DNA from: SAR202 cluster bacterium AC-647-P02_OGT_505m | GTDB taxonomy: Bacteria > Chloroflexota > Dehalococcoidia > Lucifugimonadales > UBA826 | Length of the DNA stretch: 61,705 bases | Assembly: GCA_009391195.1 (NCBI GenBank) | Contig: VEXB01000006.1 | Span: 1 to 61,705, forward strand | Direction: 5' to 3' | Shown: positions 28,578 to 37,541 of the stretch, piece by piece | Layout of the letters: each line of letters opens with the position of its first letter | How positions within the stretch are numbered: position 1 is the stretch's first letter | Notes under the pieces: generated by a model | What the model was told of the DNA's origin: nothing | What the model saw: the letters and a program-made list of their open reading frames with translations, nothing else | The model's database searches: none | Program-made: the position numbers and the translations under genes

Positions 28578-29981
28578 ATGGGAAGTAATGATCTTGCTCT
28601 AAAAGCACATCTTCTCAGACGCGCTGGGTTCGGAGCATCCCGGGGCGAACTTGAGGAAATTGCCAAGAACGGATACGAGGAAATCGTGGAGGATTTGATT
28701 CATCCTGAAAGGTTTGAAGATCTGGATGAAGACTATATACGGCGGTATAACCCAGAACTTTCTTACCATGATGGTTTCCAGAACCATGCTGGTAGATGGA
28801 TATGGAGGATGATAAATACTAAGAGACCTCTTGAAGAGAAGATGGCTCTTTTCTGGCATCACGTGTTTGCTACTGCCTATTACAAGAGTGAACATGTCCC
28901 TACTTTGATAGCCCAGATAGAAACATTCCGAAACAACGGGTTGTCTAATATAAAAAAGGTTCTTAACGATTTGGCCAAAGATCCTGCCATGAACTACTGG
29001 CTGGACAACTGTGAGAATCACTCGGATCAGCCAAATGAGAATTGGGGACGAGAACTTCTTGAGCTGTTCTCAATGGGTGTAGGTAATTACTCGGAGGACG
29101 ACATAAAAAATGCCTCCCGGGCGTTTACAGGATGGACTTTTGAACAGCCTCACCCTCTCTATCCTTTTGGTCACTTCGCATCTTCGTTTATTTTTGATGA
29201 GGATGACCATGATGGATCTGAGAAAACGTTTTTAGGTAAGACGGGTAATTTCAATGGCGAAGATATCGTTGAAATTATTTGTGAACAGCCTGCAACTGCC
29301 AAATTTATCTGTCGCCATCTCTACACATTTTTCGTTGAGGATGAACCCCAGGTTCACACATGGAGTATCGAGGAGCCGCGGAATCCCGAAGCCATCGATG
29401 AAATGATTAAAGTGTTCATGGAAACAGATGGAGATATAAGATCGATACTTAGATTTGTGTTCAACTCAGATTTCTTTAAGGATGCTTGGTACAAGAAAGT
29501 GAAAAATCCTACAGAGCTAGTTGCAGGCACAATTAAGTTAACAGGTATGTACGATGTTATACCTAAGGAAGGAGAGGCTCTTGGAACCCTGTATGGGAGT
29601 GCCTCTGTAATGGGACAAGCTCTAATGAATCCTCCCACTGTGGAGGGTTGGCATACAGGCTCTGAGTGGATCGACGGTGGGACTCTCAACGAACGTGTGA
29701 ATTTTGCCGTAAATCAATTCGACGATGTATCTACACCTGGATTTAAAGATATTCTGTCTCGATTGGGTGACCAAGTTAAATCTGATGACCTCGTTGGTAG
29801 ATGTCTCGATCTGATCGGTCCCATAGAGGTTGGTAATGAAACTCATGCTGCCCTCAGCAGTTATGCAGACGCTGTGGGAGATCTTGATCTAAGCACTGAT
29901 CAGGCGCGAACCGAGAATGCGGTTAAGATTGCTAGAATGATTCAATTAATTGTCTCGACCAGAGAATACCAATTCGCATAG
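28578..29981 (+). CDS. DUF1800-domain protein
   Basis: This 467 aa protein is of the DUF1800 family. It opens with HLLRRAGFGASRGELEEIA and contains EKMALFWHHVFAT, NENWGRELLELFSMGVG, and FTGWTFEQPH. DUF1800 genes are almost always followed by a DUF1501 gene, as here. ATG 28578 is preferred over TTG 28557, since GGAAGG sits about ten bases before it. No signal peptide is seen. The biochemical role of the family is unknown. Confidence 0.87.
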   Translation: MGSNDLALKAHLLRRAGFGASRGELEEIAKNGYEEIVEDLIHPERFEDLDEDYIRRYNPELSYHDGFQNHAGRWIWRMINTKRPLEEKMALFWHHVFATAYYKSEHVPTLIAQIETFRNNGLSNIKKVLNDLAKDPAMNYWLDNCENHSDQPNENWGRELLELFSMGVGNYSEDDIKNASRAFTGWTFEQPHPLYPFGHFASSFIFDEDDHDGSEKTFLGKTGNFNGEDIVEIICEQPATAKFICRHLYTFFVEDEPQVHTWSIEEPRNPEAIDEMIKVFMETDGDIRSILRFVFNSDFFKDAWYKKVKNPTELVAGTIKLTGMYDVIPKEGEALGTLYGSASVMGQALMNPPTVEGWHTGSEWIDGGTLNERVNFAVNQFDDVSTPGFKDILSRLGDQVKSDDLVGRCLDLIGPIEVGNETHAALSSYADAVGDLDLSTDQARTENAVKIARMIQLIVSTREYQFA

Positions 29982-30035
29982 CCAGCAAATTTAAAAATTT
30001 TCAAGATAAACAATTACATTTGAGAGGGATAGCGC

Positions 30036-31178
30036 ATGGCCACAACGACAAAGAAGGATCCGGTCTTCGTAGTTGTTCAACTTTCCGGCGGAAATGACTT
30101 TATGAATACGGTAATTCCGTACACAAATCCGCTCTACTATGACAACAGAACATTTTTGAACATTCCAGAAGAGGACGTTCTTCCGCTTGACAGTACTCTA
30201 GGATGGCATCCGGAGATGGGGCCCTTCAAAGAACTGTACGACAGAGGCATGGTAGCGATTGTTCAGGGAATTGGTTATCCGGATTCCAACCGGAGTCATT
30301 TTAGAGGGATGGATATCTGGCATACCTGTACGCCGGATGAGGTATCCACCATTGGATGGTTGGGTAACACCATAGAACAACTGGATCCTACAGGAGAAAA
30401 TCCTCTGACTGGGATTAACTTTGGGGTCGGACTACCCAAGGCTATGACAAAGGCAGGTGTTCCCGTAACAAGTGTTTCCAATCTCGATAATTATGGTCTT
30501 ATGAGTGGTATCACGGCAGAAGATCAAAAAGATGAAGCGCTTCAAATATTTAAAAATATGTATGGTCAGGCGGTCGGTACGGGACCTGTAATGGATTACC
30601 TCTCCCGGACCGGGAATGACGTCCTGACTGGGGCTGACATAATAAAGGTTGCTCCTGAAAGATATGAATCTACGGTAGAGTACGCAGACAGTCCTATTGG
30701 GAAATCATTGAGGGATGTTGCTCGTGTACATACTGCCGATCTTGGCACACGTATTTTTTACACCCAGCAAGGTGGATACGACACACATGCTAACCAGCTC
30801 CCTACTCAACCAGGTCTCTTCAAAGACCTGGCTAGGGCTGTTAATGACTTCTTTGCGGACTTGGAAGAGCATGATGCTGATGACAATGTCATCATGCTTA
30901 TATTCTCGGAGTTTGGCAGGCGCATTGCTGACAATGGGTCGGGGACTGACCATGGATCCGGAGGGGGAGCCTTCCTAGTTGGAAAGCCTGTTGACGGTGG
31001 ACTGTACTGCGAATACCCCTCCCTGGAACGTGATCGCTGGGCCAAAGGTGAAGACCTTGAACATACCATTGATTACAGAGGGATATATGGGACGGTGCTA
31101 GAACAGTGGCTCGGCCTGGAGGCAGCACCTATCGTCCAGGGGACATTTGAGCAGATAAATCCTTTCAAGACTAACTAG
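30036..31178 (+). CDS. DUF1501-domain protein
   Basis: This 380 aa protein is of the DUF1501 family, predicted to share the alkaline phosphatase/sulfatase fold. Hallmarks are VVQLSGGNDFMNTVIPY, SHFRGMDIWHT, QQGGYDTHANQ, FSEFGRRIADNGSGTDHGSG, and the C-terminal DYRGIYGTVLEQWLG. The metal-binding Asp and His residues of these motifs are present. Homologues often have a Tat signal, but this one starts MATTTKKDPVF and seems cytoplasmic. It lies 54 bases after DUF1800. Confidence 0.87.
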   Translation: MATTTKKDPVFVVVQLSGGNDFMNTVIPYTNPLYYDNRTFLNIPEEDVLPLDSTLGWHPEMGPFKELYDRGMVAIVQGIGYPDSNRSHFRGMDIWHTCTPDEVSTIGWLGNTIEQLDPTGENPLTGINFGVGLPKAMTKAGVPVTSVSNLDNYGLMSGITAEDQKDEALQIFKNMYGQAVGTGPVMDYLSRTGNDVLTGADIIKVAPERYESTVEYADSPIGKSLRDVARVHTADLGTRIFYTQQGGYDTHANQLPTQPGLFKDLARAVNDFFADLEEHDADDNVIMLIFSEFGRRIADNGSGTDHGSGGGAFLVGKPVDGGLYCEYPSLERDRWAKGEDLEHTIDYRGIYGTVLEQWLGLEAAPIVQGTFEQINPFKTN

Positions 31179-31200
31179 AAATTATCGTGGAGAAGTAGGC

Positions 31201-32184
31201 ATGGCGTTAGCACACGAATTATTGAGGTCTGGATTTCCTTACTACATGACGTTAGGTCAACGACGAGTGACATCCAACCCCGTGGATATTGGGTTTGGAA
31301 AAGAAAACGTCTACGTACTTACCAAAGGTGGGCTTGGCACAGAAGTGAGAGTTATAAACTGGGAGGATGAGAACCTTGGTGTCCTCGGAGGCACGGATCT
31401 TTTCCAGTGGCCCGCTGCACTTTTAGTTGATTCGGAGGAGAACCTGATCGTTTCCGATGAAGCTAAACACACCGTTGTTACCATGGATAAAGATGGGAAT
31501 CACCTAGAAACCTGGGGTGTGAAAGGTGATGGAGAAGGTGAGCTTGATAGGCCATCAGGAATGTCGTTTGATAGTGAAGGGAATATAGTCCTTTCCGACA
31601 CCATGAATAATAGGGTCCAAAGGTTCACTCGAAGTGGCGAACATTTGCAGACAATAGGGGTAGGAGATCTGGATAGCCCATGGGGGGTGGCGGTAGACCA
31701 ACTTGACAATGTATATGTGGTTGATTGGAAAAATGACAGGATAGTCAAATACTCCCGTGATGGGGATCTCGTTATGACTTTAGGGTCAAGCGGTAGTGGG
31801 AAGGGAGAATTTAATCGACCTTCTTCTGTTGCTGTTGATAACCATGGAGATATATATGTATGTGACCGTCAGAATAATCGAGTTCAATTATTTAACAAAG
31901 AGGGGAAATATATACAGAGTTTCCATGGCAATGCCTCCCTTTCGAAATCTGGACAGACTTACATATTGGCCAATGCGGTAACTCTTCGGCTAAGAGCAAT
32001 GAGCGATGTGGAAAAAACTCAGTTACTAGATGTCCCTATGACAATAAGGGTGGATGACGATTTTCGCTTATTCATTACCGATTTTGGTAACCACAGAATC
32101 CAAATATACAAAAAAGATGCAATTGAGCTGTCACAGGATCAGATAGCTCCGGAGATGAGAAATCCGATTCTTTTCACCACCTAG
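31201..32184 (+). CDS. NHL-repeat beta-propeller protein
   Basis: This 327 aa propeller of NHL repeats shows RPSGMSFDSEGNIVLSDTMN, SPWGVAVDQLDNVYVVDWKN, and RPSSVAVDNHGDIYVCDRQN followed by NRVQ. There are about five to six blades. No signal peptide is visible. It begins 22 bases after DUF1501 and probably belongs to the same transcript. NHL propellers bind proteins, RNA or ligands, and the partner here is unknown. Confidence 0.85.
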   Translation: MALAHELLRSGFPYYMTLGQRRVTSNPVDIGFGKENVYVLTKGGLGTEVRVINWEDENLGVLGGTDLFQWPAALLVDSEENLIVSDEAKHTVVTMDKDGNHLETWGVKGDGEGELDRPSGMSFDSEGNIVLSDTMNNRVQRFTRSGEHLQTIGVGDLDSPWGVAVDQLDNVYVVDWKNDRIVKYSRDGDLVMTLGSSGSGKGEFNRPSSVAVDNHGDIYVCDRQNNRVQLFNKEGKYIQSFHGNASLSKSGQTYILANAVTLRLRAMSDVEKTQLLDVPMTIRVDDDFRLFITDFGNHRIQIYKKDAIELSQDQIAPEMRNPILFTT

Positions 32185-32263
32185 GTAGCCTGAATTGTTC
32201 TGTATAGGCTATGAAGAACTCTAGAACCAGTAGGTTTTAAACGCCCTAATTTCCAGAGGCTGA

Positions 32264-32635
32264 CTAATTTTCCCGCTTGCTTCGTATATAGCGAGCGAAA
32301 TCCAGAACCGACTCCCATTCTTCATCAGTGAGATCCCCTATGTCGGTAAGTCTTGTCAGATGGCTCGTTCCAAGAGATTTGTCATAAATAGCCGTGTCTA
32401 TATAGCCTGCTAAGAGTGCAAGTGTTCCATACGGAAGTCGTAGGGTTGTTGCGATTTTTCTAAGTGTTTCTACTGAGGGCTGTATTTTTCCACTCTCCAG
32501 ATGGGCTGCATATGCTCCACTCATGCCTAGTAAGGAGGATAAAGCCCTCTGTGACAATTGACGTGCCAGTCTGGATTCTCTGATAAGGCTAGCCATTTTA
32601 TGGTACGGAGCTTTTATCGTTTCGTCGTTCAACAT
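32264..32635 (-). CDS. XRE-family helix-turn-helix regulator
   Basis: This 123 aa protein has an N-terminal cro/C1-type HTH (about residues 14-70, with LSQRALSSLLGMSGAYAAHL). A C-terminal helical tail (about residues 90-123, DLTDEEWESVLDFARYIRS) probably mediates dimerisation. It is divergent from a candidate small RNA promoter 153 bases away. Direct repeats between them may be its operator, by inference. Confidence 0.86.
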   Translation of the reverse strand: MLNDETIKAPYHKMASLIRESRLARQLSQRALSSLLGMSGAYAAHLESGKIQPSVETLRKIATTLRLPYGTLALLAGYIDTAIYDKSLGTSHLTRLTDIGDLTDEEWESVLDFARYIRSKREN

Positions 32636-32761
32636 TATTGTTTTATATATTTGATGCGACCTATTTTGATTAATAATATTCTACACTTAGAAAATCATAG
32701 GAATGGGTTAGTAATGATTATGTTGCATAGTATATAAATGCCATTAAGCATGAAACTAGAA

Positions 32762-32782
32762 ATGTTCGAAAATATGTTCTAA
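32762..32782. promoter_or_regulatory. Direct-repeat operator candidate beside the XRE gene
   Basis: The 9-base units ATGTTCGAA (32762-32770) and ATGTTCTAA (32774-32782) are spaced 12 bases start to start, about one helical turn. They sit just upstream of the -35 box of the small RNA and between it and the divergent XRE gene. That position fits an autoregulator binding site. Binding is not shown by sequence. Confidence 0.45.
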
Positions 32783-32787
32783 ATAGG

Positions 32788-32817
32788 TTGACAAATATAG
32801 AACAGGTGTACTAATAT
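32788..32817 (+). promoter_or_regulatory. Sigma-70 promoter of the small RNA
   Basis: A perfect -35 box TTGACA (32788-32793) is followed after 18 bases by the -10 box TAATAT (32812-32817). No protein-coding gene follows on this strand, only the small RNA and its terminator. GAACAGGTGTAC in the spacer resembles a GAAC-N4-GTTC half-site pair with one mismatch. Confidence 0.8.
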
Positions 32818-32823
32818 ACTTAC

Positions 32824-32911
32824 ATCAGCTGAATAGTCGCTCCTCTTAAACGGCTAAGCGGCAGAGGGAATGAATCCCGGAGTGTCCTTAAAAGACATTC
32901 CGGGATTTTTT
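32824..32911 (+). ncRNA. Candidate small RNA (about 88 nt)
   Basis: This transcript is predicted from a near-perfect promoter and a strong terminator with no open reading frame between. The 5' part can form a small stem (TCCTCT at 32841-32846 with AGAGGG at 32863-32868). The 3' half is the terminator hairpin. I do not recognise it as any Rfam family I know. The start is set about seven bases after the -10 box. It could act by base pairing or bind a protein. Confidence 0.65.
32873..32911 (+). terminator. Intrinsic terminator of the small RNA
   Basis: A 14-bp stem (32873-32886 with 32894-32907, one G-U pair, core CCCGGA/TCCGGG) has a seven-base CTTAAAA loop and runs into a T tract at 32906-32911. 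This is among the strongest terminators in the window. Confidence 0.9.
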
Positions 32912-32972
32912 GCTTTATGTTCTCACTTATCCAGGATCGTAATTCCTTTAAGCATTGGTGAATAGAAATCTC

Positions 32973-34055
32973 CTAGACATTAGTTAACTTCTTTACGGCA
33001 TCCATATCTAGTTCAATTCCTAGTCCTGGGCCATTCGGAATGTCCATATACCCTTCAGAGATATTAAGGGGAGAGGCTAGCACCGGCGTTTCGTCCCTAA
33101 TGGAGACCGGTTCAATGTTGTATTCCTGTTTAAAGGGAACTCCAGTGGTAGCTGCTACAAAGTGTGCGTGTGCCACTGTACTTATAGTTGGCTGTGTGTT
33201 GTGACATGTAATCGGAACTCCCAAGGTTTCAGCCATGTTGGCTATTTTAATCATGGTTGTAAATCCGGGGGTTTTGACGATGTCAGGTTGAATTATATCT
33301 ACCTGACCTTTAACCATAAGGTCTTTGTATTCGTAGGGACTGTAGATCATTTCTCCTGAAGCTATGGGAATTGTCAGGGCATTGGCTACTTGAGAAAGTC
33401 CATCTAGGTCGTAGTGTGGCCTGGGCTCCTCAAAGTGGAAAACTCCAAGATTTTCCAGTTTTTTGCCTATCTCAATTCCATGGTGTACAGAATATGCTCC
33501 ATTTACGTCTACCAGTATGTCAACGTCGTCACCTACAGCTTTTCTAACTTCTGTGACAGTGTGGATCGTCTGATCACCGGGGTGGTCAATGTAGCCCGGA
33601 AGAGCACTATGTAGTTTGTATGCTTTGTATCCTTGTTCAACGAAAGAAGATGCTCGTTTTGCTTCTTCCAGGGGAGTCATATCCCGTTTCATTGAACTTG
33701 CGTACACTGGCATACGATCTCTGACTTTTCCGCCAAGTAGTTCATAAATAGGTAAGCCTAGTGCTTTACCTTTCAGATCCCACATAGCTATATCTAGGCC
33801 CGCGATACCGATCCATATGGCCCCCCCGATTTCAAGGGCACTTCCTGCCTTAGCCATATCTCTAAATCTTGATTCTGTTTGTGTAGGGTCTTTACCTATA
33901 ATTGAAGGAGCCAGTATGTCGTCCACTATTTTTTTTGTAACTGTGGGCTGTCTTCTGAAACATTCGCCTATTCCTGTTATACCTTCATCGGTATGCACCA
34001 AGATAAACGGGAAGGATTTGTCTAAAATCAGACATTCTACGGAGGTTATTTTCAT
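32973..34055 (-). CDS. Mandelate racemase-like enolase-superfamily protein with K-x-H motif
   Basis: This 360 aa enolase-superfamily enzyme has metal ligands in LVDVNG, FHFEEP and ASGEM. The usual K-x-K base motif reads YKLHS, with the second Lys replaced by His. A further His lies in CHNTQPTIS, near the C-terminal end of the barrel. It begins 36 bases after the fused CoA-transferase on the same strand, so both are probably one operon. The product cannot be assigned; dehydration or epimerisation of a hydroxy acid is most likely. Confidence 0.85.
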   Translation of the reverse strand: MKITSVECLILDKSFPFILVHTDEGITGIGECFRRQPTVTKKIVDDILAPSIIGKDPTQTESRFRDMAKAGSALEIGGAIWIGIAGLDIAMWDLKGKALGLPIYELLGGKVRDRMPVYASSMKRDMTPLEEAKRASSFVEQGYKAYKLHSALPGYIDHPGDQTIHTVTEVRKAVGDDVDILVDVNGAYSVHHGIEIGKKLENLGVFHFEEPRPHYDLDGLSQVANALTIPIASGEMIYSPYEYKDLMVKGQVDIIQPDIVKTPGFTTMIKIANMAETLGVPITCHNTQPTISTVAHAHFVAATTGVPFKQEYNIEPVSIRDETPVLASPLNISEGYMDIPNGPGLGIELDMDAVKKLTNV

Positions 34056-34091
34056 GAGAAATTCCTTATTTTCTGATTGTTATTTCTTTGA

Positions 34092-36383
34092 TTAGCCTAC
34101 GATTCCTCGCTCCCTGAAATCGAAAATTTGAGTGCTATCGAATCCTAGGGAATCTAAAATTTCGTCGGTATGTTCTCCGTGGTCTGGTGCTGGTATATCC
34201 AGCTTTCCGGAGGTTCGGGAAAATTGAAATGGAATTCCCATGGCCCTTATTTCTCCCAACTCGCCAAACGCCATATCGGTTGTCAGTAGCCCGAGCGCCT
34301 CAGCCTGCGGTTCTTTATGAATACGTGTGATCGACTGACTTTCTGAACATTTGACGTCGTGATTTCGGAGAGTAGTTATCCATTTTGAAACAGTTCCAGT
34401 AGCAAAAATTGCTTCTAACCAGGTATTCAAGTGTGTGTCTGCCTGAATCCTTTTGGATACATCCGAATACATTGACAGGTTATCCTCTCCTAAAGCTTTA
34501 CTCATTTTTAACCATTCAGAAGGCTCTTTACAGGATAAAAATATCCATCCGTCTGATGCTTTGTAGAGCCTATAATCTGCTGAATGACCAACACTTCCTA
34601 GGCGTGTCTGATCTTTTTTACCTGGATAATCAAAATATTCAGCTGCCTGGTACGCAAAGGCTGAATTAACAAGAGAAACCTCAACCCGTTGACCATTTCC
34701 TGTCCTGTCCCTATGGTAGAGCGCCGATACCATACCGAAGGCTGAAAGTATGGCAGAAGAGTAATCAGATGCGGCTACTCTAAGGAAAACAGGGTCCCCA
34801 TTCCCTCCTTGATCTCTCATAGCTCCTCCCTGCGCCTGTATTAATGGATCGAATGTAGGAAGGTGGCTTGATGGCCCGCTGCTTCCATAACCGGTTACCG
34901 TGGAGTAGATAAGACTTGGGTTTATTTTTCGGAGGTCTTCGTAATCTACCTTAAGGCGTTTCGCAATACCTCCCCTGAAGTTTTCTGCAACTATGTCGGA
35001 ATCTTTTACAAGATCGTGAAAAATCGCCAGTCCTTCGGGATCTTTCAGGTTCAGGATCATGCCTTGTTTACCCTGATTCCAGCCCTGAAACGCGGCTGAG
35101 TTTTGGCGAAAGCCATCCCCTGCGAAGGACTCTATTTTTAGAACCTCTGCCCCAAGATTGGCGAGTAGTCTTGTGCCGTATGACCCTGCTATGTATCCCG
35201 TCAGGTCAATTATCTTAATTCCTTCAAGCGGGTGATTTTTAGATGTACCAGGTGACGGGACGTTGGGAGACTTTTCAGAGACATTGATAACACTGGTACT
35301 ACCGGGTATGGGAGCTGGGCCTTGAATTGCTGGTACTGATTCTGACATTTCAATTGGTGGCCCAGGTTGCTCTGTTAAACCCAGTATAGGATCCTCTACA
35401 GTAGTCATCATGCCGTTGTATATGGCCTGAGGATGATTTTTGAACCATTCTCTCGTCTCCGCGGGTCCGCAAGGTACATCTCCATCACGAAGTACTTTTA
35501 GCCAATGCTCTCGAGTATTGGAGCCAAATAAAGGTTCTAGCACTTCTGATATTACGTGCCAGTCATCCATAGATATACCCCATGGTGCATTTGTGAATCT
35601 TTCATCTTCAAGAAATTCATATTGTTCTAGAGCAATACACATTTTGTTCCAGAAGACGTTGTTTCCACATGCCATGAAAAGCCAATCGTCACTACACTTG
35701 TATAGTCTGTACGTGGGCAGCCCTCCGGAAGCACTTGCAGGTCTCTTCCTAGGCGCGGGGACGTTAACTCCGTCGATAAATGACGTAGCCTGAATGATTG
35801 CTGAACCCGAGTACAGGGGCACTGTCACGTTTTGGCCTATACCACTCTGGTTTCTCTCCAACAGCGCGGAGGCCCCGGCCAGGCAGATGCTGAAAGCTGT
35901 TCCATATGAGACAAGGGGTAGTCTTACAAATAATGGAGTTCCGGTCTCGCCCCCCTGGCCCTCGTAGATCCCTGTGAAAGCTCCTACTGTACCGTCATCC
36001 CCAGGGATTTCTGCCATTGGGCCAGTATCGCCATAAGGAGGAGTTGAGCAGTATACTAAAAAGGGATTAATTTTGGAGACAGTTTCATAGTCCAAAAACG
36101 CCGATTTTGCTTCTGAAAGAAGCCAGGTTTCAAACAGCATATCTGCTGACTTTAAGATGTCTGTCAGCCTGATCATTCCTTCAGGGCTACTTAAATCTAG
36201 GAAAATAGATTTCTTTCCCCTGTCAAAAAGACGATTCGATTGATTTGATTCATTCGAGACGGCATCTGGGGATTCGACTCTTATCACCTCGGCTCCCATG
36301 TCAGCCATCATCATGGTTGCATATCTTCCTGCCATATCGCGGCTGAAATCCAGAACGCGAATGTCGGTGTATGGACCAGCCAC
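34092..36383 (-). CDS. Fused double-domain CaiB/BaiF (class III) CoA-transferase
   Basis: This 763 aa protein holds two class III CoA-transferase units, residues 1 to about 360 and about 385-763, joined by a Pro/Ser-rich linker. Both start with the Rossmann-like opening (VLDFSRDMAGRYA and IIDLTGYIAGSYG). The second keeps the catalytic Asp at residue 540 (AASDYSSAI), aligned with Asp169 of formyl-CoA transferase. The first has Ser159 there (LVSYGTAF), so only the second half is likely catalytic. The family normally forms interlocked dimers, which a fusion could mimic. It heads an operon with the enolase. Confidence 0.87.
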   Translation of the reverse strand: MAGPYTDIRVLDFSRDMAGRYATMMMADMGAEVIRVESPDAVSNESNQSNRLFDRGKKSIFLDLSSPEGMIRLTDILKSADMLFETWLLSEAKSAFLDYETVSKINPFLVYCSTPPYGDTGPMAEIPGDDGTVGAFTGIYEGQGGETGTPLFVRLPLVSYGTAFSICLAGASALLERNQSGIGQNVTVPLYSGSAIIQATSFIDGVNVPAPRKRPASASGGLPTYRLYKCSDDWLFMACGNNVFWNKMCIALEQYEFLEDERFTNAPWGISMDDWHVISEVLEPLFGSNTREHWLKVLRDGDVPCGPAETREWFKNHPQAIYNGMMTTVEDPILGLTEQPGPPIEMSESVPAIQGPAPIPGSTSVINVSEKSPNVPSPGTSKNHPLEGIKIIDLTGYIAGSYGTRLLANLGAEVLKIESFAGDGFRQNSAAFQGWNQGKQGMILNLKDPEGLAIFHDLVKDSDIVAENFRGGIAKRLKVDYEDLRKINPSLIYSTVTGYGSSGPSSHLPTFDPLIQAQGGAMRDQGGNGDPVFLRVAASDYSSAILSAFGMVSALYHRDRTGNGQRVEVSLVNSAFAYQAAEYFDYPGKKDQTRLGSVGHSADYRLYKASDGWIFLSCKEPSEWLKMSKALGEDNLSMYSDVSKRIQADTHLNTWLEAIFATGTVSKWITTLRNHDVKCSESQSITRIHKEPQAEALGLLTTDMAFGELGEIRAMGIPFQFSRTSGKLDIPAPDHGEHTDEILDSLGFDSTQIFDFRERGIVG

Positions 36384-36613
36384 TGACTATTTCTCCTCTC
36401 ATGATGTCCGATCGGATATTAGTAAAAGGAATGTACCATGCCAATTATGCTGATTGGGGAGGTTCCTCTCAAGTTAAAACTAACAAAAAGGGTTTTATTA
36501 CCCAAACGGTTATTGTTTAAAGTAATTCAAGTCAAAAATATACTTTCAACATAGAATGGTTGTAGTAAATTACGTTTAACATCACAAATTCAAAGGTTTT
36601 AAGGAAATATAAG

Positions 36614-36883
36614 ATGGAAATTTATTGGGAAATGACCCGTAGGGGCCAGAAATTTGTTTTGAGCTGGGATGAAAGGGTTGAAATGATAGGAGGAGTGCGT
36701 GAAACGAAATCTGGATTCGACGCCTTTGCAAAAACATTTACGATGACCCCTGAAAGAGCCACGAAAGGGTTAGCGTCTATGGAAGATGCTAAAGAATTTG
36801 TTGAGCAGTTCCGGCCTTGGGAGCTGTTCGTTGGTCCAGTAGATGTTGGCGTTGATGAAGTGGTTCGTGATCAACCTTCTTAG
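36614..36883 (+). CDS. Small hypothetical protein
   Basis: This 89 aa soluble protein has AAGGAAA before its ATG. It is rich in charged residues, has no cysteines and no membrane segment. The pattern MEIYWEMTRRGQKFVLSW suggests a small alpha/beta fold. I do not recognise a family. It follows a 230-base gap and stands alone. Confidence 0.55.
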   Translation: MEIYWEMTRRGQKFVLSWDERVEMIGGVRETKSGFDAFAKTFTMTPERATKGLASMEDAKEFVEQFRPWELFVGPVDVGVDEVVRDQPS

Positions 36884-37052
36884 AGTGTTACAAAGCTGTT
36901 GTAGTAACTGTCGATTTCATGTGAAATCTATAAAAGTTATATCTTTTGCTAATTTACTTTCATTGTTTTAGGACACATTATTTAGGGTGTCTCGAACTGA
37001 TGACTGGTGGTAGTCTCGTTTCATGATTGGGTAATTAATTCTGGAGTTGAAA

Positions 37053-37541
37053 ATGAACTGTTCTGTCTGTAGTGCGGAGCTAGAAGAGGGAGCGCAATTT
37101 TGCGGTGTCTGCGGAACTAGAGTAGAAGGAAATGATTTTTTACCTGGTGCCAACGAACAGGGTTATGAGCAGCCGATGGTTGGATTTATTCAGGCTATTA
37201 GTCTTGGATTTTCAAACTACATCAATTTCCAGGGACGTGCCACCCGAGCCGAATATTGGTGGTGGACTTTGTTCATAGTTATAGCTGATGTGGTTCTAGG
37301 AATTGTTGACTCTATATTGGGGACAGGTTTCTTAGGGAGTTTATTTGGTTTGGCCATAATAATTCCTGGATTGGCCCTAGGGGCGAGAAGGCTACACGAT
37401 ATAGGAAAATCGGGATGGTGGCAGTTATTGTGGTTTGCCATTATTGTCGGATGGATTATTTTACTGGTTTGGGCTATTAGGCAAGGTAATCGGGGACAAA
37501 ATCAGCATGGCCCGGATCCTCGTACTACGCCCCGTCAATAA
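37053..37541 (+). CDS. DUF805 membrane protein with N-terminal zinc ribbon
   Basis: This 162 aa protein opens with a double-CxxC zinc ribbon (CSVCSAELEEGAQFCGVC). A DUF805 membrane domain follows, with FSNYINFQGRATRAEYWWW, an ARRLHDIGKSGWWQL signature and about three to four hydrophobic segments. ATG 37053 is chosen over TTG 37047, with CTGGAG before it. DUF805 proteins are small bacterial membrane proteins of unknown role. Confidence 0.82.
   Translation: MNCSVCSAELEEGAQFCGVCGTRVEGNDFLPGANEQGYEQPMVGFIQAISLGFSNYINFQGRATRAEYWWWTLFIVIADVVLGIVDSILGTGFLGSLFGLAIIIPGLALGARRLHDIGKSGWWQLLWFAIIVGWIILLVWAIRQGNRGQNQHGPDPRTTPRQ

Noticed and set aside
30705-31128. Several frames of 76-87 aa overlapping the DUF1501 gene
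   Set aside because: They are shadows of the DUF1501 reading frame, without ribosome-binding sites or domain patterns.
35440-35793. 117 aa plus-strand frame inside the CoA-transferase gene
   Set aside because: It is a shadow of the fused CoA-transferase, which has strong domain evidence on the other strand.
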